Assembly (NCBI GenBank): GCA_009995705.1 | Contig: JAADBR010000141.1 | Coordinates: 1-10,702, forward strand | From: Microcystis aeruginosa W13-11 | GTDB lineage: Bacteria > Cyanobacteriota > Cyanobacteriia > Cyanobacteriales > Microcystaceae | Direction of reading: 5' to 3' | Length of the DNA stretch: 10,702 nt | Shown here: in pieces, positions 1 to 6,437 of the stretch | How the letters are laid out: the number at the start of each line of letters is the position of its first letter | Position numbering within the stretch: the first letter of the stretch is position 1 | Program-made: the position numbers and the translations under genes | The notes under the pieces: model-generated | What the model was told of the DNA's origin: nothing | The model's input: the letters and a program-made list of their open reading frames with translations, nothing else | The model's database searches: none

Positions 1-911
1 TCGGTCAATGCTGATGCACGGTCGAATTCATCCCTAATCCCTCTGGCAATTGCTAAAGCTTCGGGTAACACTTCCGGTAAATGGGAAACTAACTCGGTCA
101 ATGCTCTTGCACGGGTGGATTCATCCCCAATCCCTCTGGCAACCGCTAAAGCTTCGGGTAACACTTCAGGTAAACGGGAAACTAACCCTGTCAATGCTGA
201 TGCACGACAGTATTCATCCTCAATGGCTCTGGCAACTTCTAAGGCTTCGGGTAACAAACTTTCCGGTAAATGGGAAACTAACTCGGTCAATGCTGATGCA
301 CGACAGTATTCATCCTCAATGGCTCTGGCAACTTCTAAGGCTTCGGGTAAAACTTCGGGTAAATAGGGAGCTAACTTTGTCAATGCCGTTGCACGGTGGT
401 ATCCATTCCCAATGGCTCTGGCAATTGCTAAAGCTTCTGGTAACAAACTTTCTGGGAAATGGGGAATTAAACCTATCCATTCCTTTACACGTTTATCTTC
501 ATTCCTAATCCCTCTGGCAGCTTCTAAAGCTTCTGGTAACACTTCAGGTAAACGGGAAACGAACCCTGTCAATGCTCTTGCACGGTCGAATTCATCCCCA
601 ATCTCTCTAGCTGTAGCTAAGGCTTCGGGTAACACTTCAGGTAAACGGGAAACGAACCTTGTCAATGCTATTGTACGATAGTATTCATCCCCAATCCCTC
701 TGGCAACCGCTAAAGCTTCGGGTAACACTTCAGGTAAATGAGGAACTAACTCAGTCAATGCCCATGCACGGTCTGTTTCCTTACCTATCCCTCTGGCAAC
801 TTCTAAAGCTTCGGGTAACACTTCAGGTAAATGAGGAACTAACCCTGTCAATGCCCATGCACGGTCAGATTTATCCCCAATCCCTCTGGCAACTTCTAAG
901 GCTTCGGGTAA
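1..911 (-). repeat. Tandem 93/96-bp coding repeats (about 10 units) encoding the helical solenoid
   Basis: Ten consecutive units, the last cut by the window edge, start at residue 759 of the protease-NTPase gene. Each unit has a first helix like LPEALEVARGIGDE and a second helix like RAxALTELVxHLPEV. Most units are 31 residues (93 bp). Units 5 and 7 carry one extra leucine (PESLLPEAL in place of PEVLPEAL) and are 96 bp. The units stay very similar at the DNA level: 190-254 equals 286-350 exactly (65 bp, offset 96), and 710-750 equals 803-843 exactly (41 bp, offset 93). Variation is concentrated at the helix A/B turn (DKSD, KETD, DEYY, DEFD, DEYC, DEST). Unit 5 is the most diverged. Confidence 0.93.
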
Positions 912-3185
912 TAAAGCAGGGAGAAGATAAGGACTAATTAACCATAATCCTGCGGCTTGCGTCTTAGAATCTTGACTTTGCCGTACATAAGCCAATCCCT
1001 GAGCAGGTGTCCAGATTTCATGCTTAACCAGTAAAGCAATCAATTCTGGTGGAATATTAGCCGCCACACTATTCAGAGAAGTGGTGATTAAAGCATAACG
1101 CACCTGTAACCCCATAGACTTAGTAGGATTCTCAATAAAATGCTCCTCTGCCAACTGCCACGCCCTAGCAATATCCTTAATAAAAACAGCAGTTTTCCCT
1201 TCCTCTTCACATTGACTATACCAGCCGTTATGACCTTCTGCCGTTTCTTCCCTCAGTAATTGATGAATCTCTGTGATCTTTTCTGCCTTTTCCAAATGCC
1301 AAATTAATTGATTATAAATGTAGCCATCATCCTCTAAACTGTGCCATAAACCATTTTTAATCTGTTTTTGATACCTGCTTAAAAATTGCTGATGTGCCTC
1401 AGCCATTGATAACCCTAACCCCGGTAATTGATAATCCGTTTCAGGATGAGGAGACGCTAGGATCAGATTTCGGGCTAAATCATGTAACAAATCATGGACG
1501 CGATAACTGGTTAATTGTTCACTAGAAACCCCCGTTAATAATAAAGCCTTACCGCGTAAATATCTTAAAGTTTGCCTCGCTTCTTTAACCGGACAATCCC
1601 ATAAAGTCGCCGCCATTTTTTCGGTAATGGTAACATCATCCGGTAACACCCCTAACCAGCTAAATTGTCTCAATCTTTGCCCATTTAACCGCTTTAAACT
1701 GAGATTAAAACAGGCAATTAAACTATAATGTTTTCGCTTTTCCTCATGGGGGGTATCTTCTGCATCGGCTCGATCTAATATTTCTAAATAAGCGATTTCT
1801 GCCTGTAAATCTTCTAGTAACTCATCCCAAGTAATCCCATCTTTAACTTGTGCTGCTCCCAACTCCAAGGCTAAGGGTAAATATCCCACAGTTTTCGCTA
1901 AATTTTTAGCTTGTTCTTGTTCTTTTGCTGTTAATTCACTCCCTAAATAGCCTCTTAATAAGGCTAAGGATTGAGATTCCGTCATCACATCCAAATTATA
2001 AGGAGTTGCTCCTTTAACGGGAACTTCCCTAGTGGTAACTAATAACTTACAGTTATTTCCTGCTATTTGAAAAGGTTCAATATCTCCTACATTCCAGAGG
2101 TCATCTACCACTAATAAAGCCTTTTTATCTGCCAATAAAGTCCTCAAGTGTAAGGATGCCGCATCAATACCCGTCGGCTTAAAATCATAATCTCCTAAAG
2201 CTTGAATCCAGCCATGAAGAAAGGATAAAATATCCGGTTGTTGTCCTAAAGTTGCCCAGAAAATGCCATCAGTAAAAAAAGCTTGAACCTCTTTCTCCTG
2301 TGCTAAAGCTGCCGCTAAAGTGGATTTACCAATACCTCCTAATCCATAAATCGCACTAATAACTAAAGTTCCAGTTTTTTCCGTTGTTGCTGACAATAAA
2401 AGTTTATTTAACTCAATACTAACCTCTGGACGTTCGACAAAATAACTCGGTTTAGGAGGAGCTTGATTGCGATAGGAAGAAGATTTTAAAGAAGCGGATA
2501 TAACGGGTTTAGGTTCAGGATCAATATCATGGGTTTCTAATATCTCACACCATTCGGGATTGTTATAAACTCTTGCCAAAGATTCAGCCTCTAAAGATGC
2601 CGGACGATCTCTAATCGGATGTCTAGATTGTACCCCAATCACTAACCCATGACAAACAATTGCCGATCCCGATGTTCCTTGCCAAGGTGACTGATTTTCT
2701 TCTAATCTTTCTAATTGTTCATCGGTGGGTTGTATGTCTTGACTATCTTTAATATTTAATAACAAACGGTTATGAGGAACACGATTAGCCACATTAATAG
2801 TTCCCTCAATATGTAACCCCGTGGCGTAGTTTTTATCATCTTCAGCATACCGTAAAAATTGAGGGAAACCCAAAAAGTCAAACTTAACTTTTTCTGCACT
2901 GTTAGCATCAGGTAACTGCCCAAAGCTTACAGGATCACAAATTTCGATAGTTTCTGGTAATTCAACTAAAGCTATATCGATATTATCGGGGGCTTTCCAA
3001 ATTACTTGAGCGTCTATATCCTGCTTATCAGAATAGTTTGATGCTGATCTAAATCGTACTTTACAGTTGTTACTATTATCAAATAGATGCCGACAAGTCA
3101 AGAGTAAACGTCCCCCAATTCGATAGGCAGTGCCATACTTAGGGGCAACAATTTCTAAAGCGCGATCGGGTTGGAATTGGGCCAT
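1..3185 (-). CDS. Trypsin-like protease / NB-ARC (STAND) NTPase / helical-repeat protein, 3' end outside the window
   Basis: This gene gives 1061 codons in the window with no in-frame stop, and its C-terminus lies beyond the left edge. The ATG at 3185 is the first possible start, because an in-frame stop sits two codons upstream. Residues 1 to about 195 are a trypsin-like serine protease with the full triad: H33 in LLLTCRHLF, D70 in NIDIALVEL and S172 in QGTSGSAIV. A linker ending in PSYFVERPEV leads into an NB-ARC NTPase with Walker A GLGGIGKST (281-289), Walker B LLVVDD (357-362), a sensor-like LLVTTRE near 381-387, a GLPLA-like YLPLALELG near 435, and an MHD-like VHD (563-565). A helical linker follows. 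From residue 759 at least ten 31/32-residue two-helix repeats form a solenoid. No secretion signal is apparent, so it is probably cytoplasmic. By analogy with STAND immune proteins, I infer that ligand binding by the repeats drives NTP-dependent oligomerisation and activates the protease. The partner gene is the Trypco2 gene 118 bp upstream. No clear Shine-Dalgarno is visible. The architecture is certain; the antiviral role is inferred. Confidence 0.9.
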   Translation of the reverse strand, partial: MAQFQPDRALEIVAPKYGTAYRIGGRLLLTCRHLFDNSNNCKVRFRSASNYSDKQDIDAQVIWKAPDNIDIALVELPETIEICDPVSFGQLPDANSAEKVKFDFLGFPQFLRYAEDDKNYATGLHIEGTINVANRVPHNRLLLNIKDSQDIQPTDEQLERLEENQSPWQGTSGSAIVCHGLVIGVQSRHPIRDRPASLEAESLARVYNNPEWCEILETHDIDPEPKPVISASLKSSSYRNQAPPKPSYFVERPEVSIELNKLLLSATTEKTGTLVISAIYGLGGIGKSTLAAALAQEKEVQAFFTDGIFWATLGQQPDILSFLHGWIQALGDYDFKPTGIDAASLHLRTLLADKKALLVVDDLWNVGDIEPFQIAGNNCKLLVTTREVPVKGATPYNLDVMTESQSLALLRGYLGSELTAKEQEQAKNLAKTVGYLPLALELGAAQVKDGITWDELLEDLQAEIAYLEILDRADAEDTPHEEKRKHYSLIACFNLSLKRLNGQRLRQFSWLGVLPDDVTITEKMAATLWDCPVKEARQTLRYLRGKALLLTGVSSEQLTSYRVHDLLHDLARNLILASPHPETDYQLPGLGLSMAEAHQQFLSRYQKQIKNGLWHSLEDDGYIYNQLIWHLEKAEKITEIHQLLREETAEGHNGWYSQCEEEGKTAVFIKDIARAWQLAEEHFIENPTKSMGLQVRYALITTSLNSVAANIPPELIALLVKHEIWTPAQGLAYVRQSQDSKTQAAGLWLISPYLLPALLPEALEVARGIGDKSDRAWALTGLVPHLPEVLPEALEVARGIGKETDRAWALTELVPHLPEVLPEALAVARGIGDEYYRTIALTRFVSRLPEVLPEALATAREIGDEFDRARALTGFVSRLPEVLPEALEAARGIRNEDKRVKEWIGLIPHFPESLLPEALAIARAIGNGYHRATALTKLAPYLPEVLPEALEVARAIEDEYCRASALTELVSHLPESLLPEALEVARAIEDEYCRASALTGLVSRLPEVLPEALAVARGIGDESTRARALTELVSHLPEVLPEALAIARGIRDEFDRASALT

Positions 3186-3224
3186 AACTTATCGGATTGA
3201 TGTAACGTATTATTCTGGGATGGC

Positions 3225-3250
3225 GATGGGTTACGCTTCGCTAACCCATC
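3225..3250. repeat. Dispersed cyanobacterial palindrome between the Trypco2 and protease-NTPase genes
   Basis: Perfect 9-bp arms GATGGGTTA (3225-3233) and TAACCCATC (3242-3250) enclose an 8-nt loop, CGCTTCGC. The core GGGTTACGCTTCGCTAACCC is a small dispersed repeat that I recognise as common in cyanobacterial genomes. It lies in the 118-bp spacer between the two minus-strand genes, so a shared transcript would carry this hairpin. No T-run follows on the minus strand, so it is not a classical Rho-independent terminator. It could still affect RNA stability or attenuate downstream expression. Confidence 0.8.
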
Positions 3251-3303
3251 CTACAAATTAACTGCTTTGGGGGCAAGCATTGCGTCCCTAGTGGTATAAA
3301 ATT

Positions 3304-3606
3304 CTAATCGGGAATATCATCACTTCCTGTCAATACAGGTTTTCCATCTTTCCAAATGGGTTTAAGGGGAATTTTAATTCTATGGGTTATCGTATCCTTA
3401 TTGGTGACACCCCCACCCATTTCTACTACCCAAAATTTCAGCCCACCTTTGCCTTCTTTCGACTGCTCAACCACAAATTGAACCTCTAATTCAATTTCAC
3501 CCACTTCAAAGCGAATCTGCTCACCCTCAGCGGCTAAGATAGATTTACTCAGTTCAACCCGCAATGCTTCTAAGGTTTCTCGAAGTCCAACTTTATTGAT
3601 GGCCAT
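3304..3606 (-). CDS. Trypco2 (trypsin-co-occurring domain 2) family protein
   Basis: This 100-residue protein has a predicted N-terminal helix (about 4-27, containing LRETLEALRVELSKSI), then beta strands around IRFEVGEIELEVQFVVEQ and GGLKFWVVEMGGG, and a final strand near THRIKIPLKPIW. The pattern of LxEALxxLRxEL, RFEVGxIELEVQ and GxKFWVVExG matches my memory of the Trypco2 family. That family was named for its recurrent association with trypsin-like proteases in NTP-dependent bacterial conflict systems. Its biochemical role is not established; suggested roles are recognition by, processing by, or regulation of the associated protease. Here a trypsin-like protease fused to a STAND NTPase follows directly on the same strand, which fits that association. 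There is no signal peptide or membrane segment. The ATG at 3606 has only a weak purine stretch (AGAGA) upstream. Confidence 0.85.
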   Translation of the reverse strand: MAINKVGLRETLEALRVELSKSILAAEGEQIRFEVGEIELEVQFVVEQSKEGKGGLKFWVVEMGGGVTNKDTITHRIKIPLKPIWKDGKPVLTGSDDIPD

Positions 3607-3714
3607 ATTAATTCTCTAGTTATTTTTGAAAGATGCAAACAAAAACCCTTTCAATTCTATCGTTTTTCTGAAACTTTAGGACGGACGGGTTGCCTTTCTC
3701 AAATGACATAATAG

Positions 3715-3748
3715 CCCAACCCGATCGCTAAGGGAAGCGCGGGTTGGG
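3715..3748. repeat. Palindromic repeat upstream of the Trypco2 gene
   Basis: Outer 9-bp arms CCCAACCCG (3715-3723) and CGGGTTGGG (3740-3748) enclose an inner 4-bp stem, CGCT (3726-3729) with AGCG (3736-3739), around a 6-nt loop. A 2-nt bulge separates the stems on the left side. The sequence includes CGATCG and resembles cyanobacterial dispersed palindromes. It lies about 90 bp past the pdxH stop and about 110 bp before the Trypco2 start. No T-run follows on the minus strand, so a terminator role for pdxH is possible but not clear. Confidence 0.75.
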
Positions 3749-3839
3749 AAAAGACATCGACCTAATATTATCTCAAGACTAAAATGACAAATTGAATTAG
3801 CATCGAGCTATTTTGCCAATACAAGGTGTCAAGATAAAA

Positions 3840-4484
3840 CTAAGGAGCTAAACGTTGCCTTTGCCAGCTGCCATCTTCTTGACGATAATAACAGAGACGA
3901 TCGTGGAGACGACTGGGGCGACCTTGCCAGAACTCGATTAAACTAGGAATTAGGCGAAAACCGCCCCAATGAGGAGGACGGGGAACTTCACGACCAGCAT
4001 ATTCTTCTTTTAGTTCTGTCAGGCGTTTTTCGAGGATATCCCGCCCAGAAATCACTTCACTTTGATTGGAGGCCCAGGCCCCTAAACGAGATTCCCAGGG
4101 ACGGACAAAAAAGTAATTATCCGATTCCTCCTCGCTGATTTTTTCTACAGTTCCCTCGATCCTAATTTGCCGTTGCAATTCTCCCCACCAAAACACTAGG
4201 GCTGCATTGGGATTGGCGATTAATTCCTGTCCTTTGGCGCTTTGGTAGTTGGTAAAGAGAACAAAACCGGGAGGATCGAAGTCTTTTAACAGTACCATGC
4301 GGGCCCGGGGTTTACCCTCCGGGGAAATAGTGGCTAAAGTCATCGCGTTGGGTTCCAATCTTCCCGAAGATACCGCCCGTTCTAGCCATTGTTTAAATAC
4401 AATGAAAGGATCGGCAGATGTTTCGGACTCTAGCAATTCTTCAAGATTGTAGTCCAAGCGCAGGTCAGCGATCGATATGTCCAT
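3840..4484 (-). CDS. pdxH: Pyridoxamine/pyridoxine 5'-phosphate oxidase
   Basis: PdxH is a cytoplasmic, homodimeric FMN enzyme. It oxidises pyridoxine 5'-phosphate or pyridoxamine 5'-phosphate with O2 to pyridoxal 5'-phosphate, the last step of the de novo and salvage B6 routes. The 214-residue length matches the family (E. coli about 218). The FMN-binding stretch RARMVLLK is at 60-67, after TLATISPEGKP. The family signature IEFWQGRPSRLHDR is at 183-196, with R192 and H194 in the positions that contact the PLP phosphate and ring in characterised enzymes. The typical C-terminus W-x-R-x-RLAP is present, and PPHWGGFRLIP at 170-180 is also characteristic. The gene is divergent from scpA across 51 bp, and no obvious Shine-Dalgarno precedes its ATG. 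Nothing links it functionally to the conflict genes downstream. Confidence 0.97.
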   Translation of the reverse strand: MDISIADLRLDYNLEELLESETSADPFIVFKQWLERAVSSGRLEPNAMTLATISPEGKPRARMVLLKDFDPPGFVLFTNYQSAKGQELIANPNAALVFWWGELQRQIRIEGTVEKISEEESDNYFFVRPWESRLGAWASNQSEVISGRDILEKRLTELKEEYAGREVPRPPHWGGFRLIPSLIEFWQGRPSRLHDRLCYYRQEDGSWQRQRLAP

Positions 4485-4535
4485 AGTTTTGCTTGCTAAA
4501 TTCTATCCTTTGAGATCCTACAAGATTCTAGAATC
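4485..4535. promoter_or_regulatory. Divergent pdxH/scpA intergenic region
   Basis: This 51-bp gap must hold the 5' signals for both pdxH (leftward) and scpA (rightward), unless their promoters lie inside the opposing genes. The -10-like hexamer TAGAAT occurs on the plus strand just before the scpA ATG, within the palindrome GATTCTAGAATC (4524-4535). TAGAAT also occurs on the minus strand upstream of pdxH. No well-spaced -35 box was found for either, and neither gene has a clear Shine-Dalgarno. That these are promoters is inferred from gene orientation only. Confidence 0.4.
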
Positions 4536-5306
4536 ATGACTATCACCTCAGCTAGTGACGCGATCGCCTCTCTTTTAGAAATGGCGGAACAGGGAGAAAT
4601 TGACCCCTGGGATGTGCAGGTTATCGATGTGATCGATCGCTTTTTGGCAGAATTGGGGTTATTAAATGATCTAGATCTAGCCATGGCCCAGGCTAATTTA
4701 CCCCAATCGGGACAGGCTTTTTTATGGGCTTCCATGTTAGTTTTATTTAAGGCTGATACCCTAGAAAGATTGTCTTTAGACCAGCAAGAAGAAAGTCGGA
4801 TTGATGAGGAAATTAGCGAGTTAGAACGGGAATTAAGAACTTTACCCCGTTATCTAGAAAATCGTATTCGCCGTCGTGCTGCTGCCCCACCACCGCGCAA
4901 AAGACGGGTAACTTTGCAGGAGTTAATCACTCAATTACAACAGATTGCCCTAGAGATTGAAGCTTTACCGAAACTGCCTGTAGTTGTCCCGAAACCCCAG
5001 CCTCAATCCCGACGGGAAGCGGTACAAATTATCACGGAATTGGCCCACCAAGAAAACCTGACGGAATTGGCAGCGGAACTGGACTTTTTTTTGCAGAGAA
5101 AGTTTTTTCAATTAGAGAAAAATGAGATAGAGTTTGAGTATTTATTGGATTTATGGCAAGCGGAAAAACCCTCTAGTCACTCGGCAACACAGGAAAAGGT
5201 GGCGATTTTTTGGGCTTTACTTTTACTGGCCTCTCAATCAAAAGTGGAATTAAAACAAGAGGATTTTTATCAAGATTTAACTATTTCTTTAATTAGGGTT
5301 GGCTGA
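4536..5306 (+). CDS. scpA: Segregation and condensation protein A (kleisin)
   Basis: ScpA is the kleisin that bridges the SMC heads and, with ScpB, forms the bacterial condensin that organises and segregates the chromosome. The 256-residue product has the N-terminal family motif EIDPWDVQVIDVIDRFL (21-37), followed by the helix AFLWASMLVLFKADTL (61-76). The middle is charged and proline-rich (about 82-160, including AAAPPPRKRR). The C-terminus is a predicted winged helix that contacts the SMC head: EFEYLLDLWQ (199-208), then VAIFWALLLLASQSKVELKQ (222-241) and the ending EDFYQDLTISL. Length and domain order are normal for cyanobacterial ScpA. scpB and smc are not in the window. A HIP1 octamer lies inside the 5' coding region at 4560-4567. 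Confidence 0.93.
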   Translation: MTITSASDAIASLLEMAEQGEIDPWDVQVIDVIDRFLAELGLLNDLDLAMAQANLPQSGQAFLWASMLVLFKADTLERLSLDQQEESRIDEEISELERELRTLPRYLENRIRRRAAAPPPRKRRVTLQELITQLQQIALEIEALPKLPVVVPKPQPQSRREAVQIITELAHQENLTELAAELDFFLQRKFFQLEKNEIEFEYLLDLWQAEKPSSHSATQEKVAIFWALLLLASQSKVELKQEDFYQDLTISLIRVG

Positions 5307-5717
5307 AGGTGTGGGGTTTTACCGATTATTTTCATCTGGTCAATTACCTAATTTTCAGAACGTAGAACGTAGCGACTGTATCGCCAGTTCGTTCATCAGG
5401 TTCGGCTTCACCGTCCCGTTAACCTACTCCCAAGCTTCCGCAAACGCCTTCAGTGTCGCCTCGATAGCGGCCACCTGTTCGGGTTTTACTTGGAGTTGGC
5501 AAGCTCTGGTCAGGACTGGTTTCATCCCCTCAATAATAATCAAAACATGAGGATTTTGAGGAAAATGCAGGAATTTATTGGCGATTTTCGGTACATCGAA
5601 TCCATCAAAGCCGAACGGTAGGGACTCACGCGGTTTTGTTGAGAAAATTGTCGGAAAAGAGATATTAACTCAGAAAGCGATTATACTCAATAATCGAAGA
5701 CTATTGACTGGCGATCA
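5307..5717. other. 411-bp intergenic gap containing insertion-sequence debris
   Basis: This gap between scpA and the DUF3318-like gene contains the TnpB remnant (about 5361-5525, minus strand). To its right, 5526-5669 stays open in the same minus-strand frame as the remnant but has no usable start codon. The left junction carries a short direct duplication, GAACGTAG GAACGTAG-like, near 5358-5375. The last 50 bp before 5718 presumably hold the promoter for the downstream gene, though no convincing -35/-10 pair is seen. Confidence 0.6.
5361..5525 (-). pseudogene. tnpB: Truncated TnpB (IS200/IS605-family OrfB) N-terminal remnant
   Basis: Reading leftward from an ATG at 5525, the translation starts MKPVLTRACQLQVKPEQ and continues VAAIEATLKAFAEAWE, then meets a TAG stop at 5424-5426. 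The same frame resumes with VNGTVKPNLMNELAIQSL before similarity fades near 5367. This is the N-terminal start of the TnpB/OrfB proteins of IS200/IS605-type elements, RNA-guided nucleases that accompany the transposon. The stop falls where intact relatives, as I remember them, have tryptophan in E-W-V-N, so a TGG-to-TAG nonsense change is likely. Only about 55 of roughly 400 residues remain, with no RuvC motifs and no zinc ribbon, so the gene cannot function. No tnpA, and no element end that I can recognise, lies nearby. Confidence 0.75.
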
Positions 5718-6329
5718 ATGAACCAAGACAACGAGATTAGTCATTTACTAGACCTCATGCCTGCTTCGGGACGGATGATGACGCGCATTGTCAGCAAACC
5801 CGAAAGCAGCAAGGTAATCGAAACTAATTTTCCCCTACCCTGGCAAAGAGGAGTCAGACCGATTCCAATTAATTTTGACCTCTGGCGGCAATTATCAAGA
5901 TCCCAACGGGATTTAGTCTTGTTAAGGGCTGTCTGTGTTTTAACGGCAGTAAAATGGTTTAAACCCGATCTCGATCGAGTAATTGCTCTGGCTGGTATGA
6001 TCGGTTTAACCGTGGAAACCTTGCAAACCGATGCCGTCGGGATGGCAGTGGCGGGGGGGTTAACTGCCTTGGCAATTAACCGGATTTGGCGGGAAAAACG
6101 CAGCCCCCAACGGGAATTAGACGCGGATGAAGCAGCCATAAAAGTGGCCGTTAGACGCGGTTACACGGAAACCGAGGCCGCTAAGGGTTTATTATCGGCT
6201 ATTGAGACTATAGCTGAAATTGAAGGGCGATCGAGTCTCAATTTCAACGAGTTATTGCGCTGTCAAAATCTGAAAAAATTAGCCAATCTCTCCTTTGTTG
6301 GTGTTCCCGATCAGGTGAGACAATCTTAA
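5718..6329 (+). CDS. Cyanobacterial conserved protein, DUF3318-like, with two hydrophobic segments
   Basis: This 203-residue protein resembles the cyanobacterial DUF3318 family as I remember it, with an N-terminal LLDLMPASGRM (10-20), a PIPINFDLWRQLSRSQRDLV stretch (48-67) and LLRAVCVLTAVKW. Two hydrophobic segments (about 86-101 and 105-122) could form a membrane hairpin or a buried helical pair. They are followed by a charged region with RELDADEAAI (132-141) and RRGYTETEAAKGLL. The order LxxxQRDLVLLRA, hydrophobic hairpin, RExxAD-like motif is reminiscent of M48 metallopeptidases. However, no HExxH zinc site is present, so enzymatic activity is unlikely. The function is unknown. It stands alone between insertion-sequence debris and recQ, on the same strand as recQ with a 108-bp gap. 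Confidence 0.75.
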   Translation: MNQDNEISHLLDLMPASGRMMTRIVSKPESSKVIETNFPLPWQRGVRPIPINFDLWRQLSRSQRDLVLLRAVCVLTAVKWFKPDLDRVIALAGMIGLTVETLQTDAVGMAVAGGLTALAINRIWREKRSPQRELDADEAAIKVAVRRGYTETEAAKGLLSAIETIAEIEGRSSLNFNELLRCQNLKKLANLSFVGVPDQVRQS

Positions 6330-6437
6330 GGTTAGTTGTTTTGGCTACCGGCTTTCTTTTGACCGATTACCGATCACTGACTACTTAAATCCCTAACCCT
6401 AAAATAACTACTATAAAAATATTTTTCCCCTTGCCCA

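Noticed and set aside
1..911. CRISPR array suggested by the regularly spaced repeats.
   Set aside because: The period is 93/96 bp with no short constant repeat alternating with unrelated spacers. The frame is kept throughout and encodes a helical repeat protein.
50..937. Several overlapping plus-strand open frames with repetitive translations (50-508, 115-366, 412-681, 659-937).
   Set aside because: They are antisense to the tandem repeats of the minus-strand protease-NTPase gene. Because the unit is 93/96 bp, the same stop-free stretch recurs in every unit and creates false frames.
5299..5550. Plus-strand open frame of 83 codons starting with TTG at the end of scpA.
   Set aside because: It overlaps scpA, has an unlikely start, and runs antisense through the TnpB remnant, whose minus-strand translation is recognisable.
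5741..6139. Minus-strand open frame of 132 codons opposite the DUF3318-like gene.
   Set aside because: Its composition is Ser/Arg-rich and shadow-like, with no recognisable motif. The plus-strand frame has family-like motifs and a sensible start.
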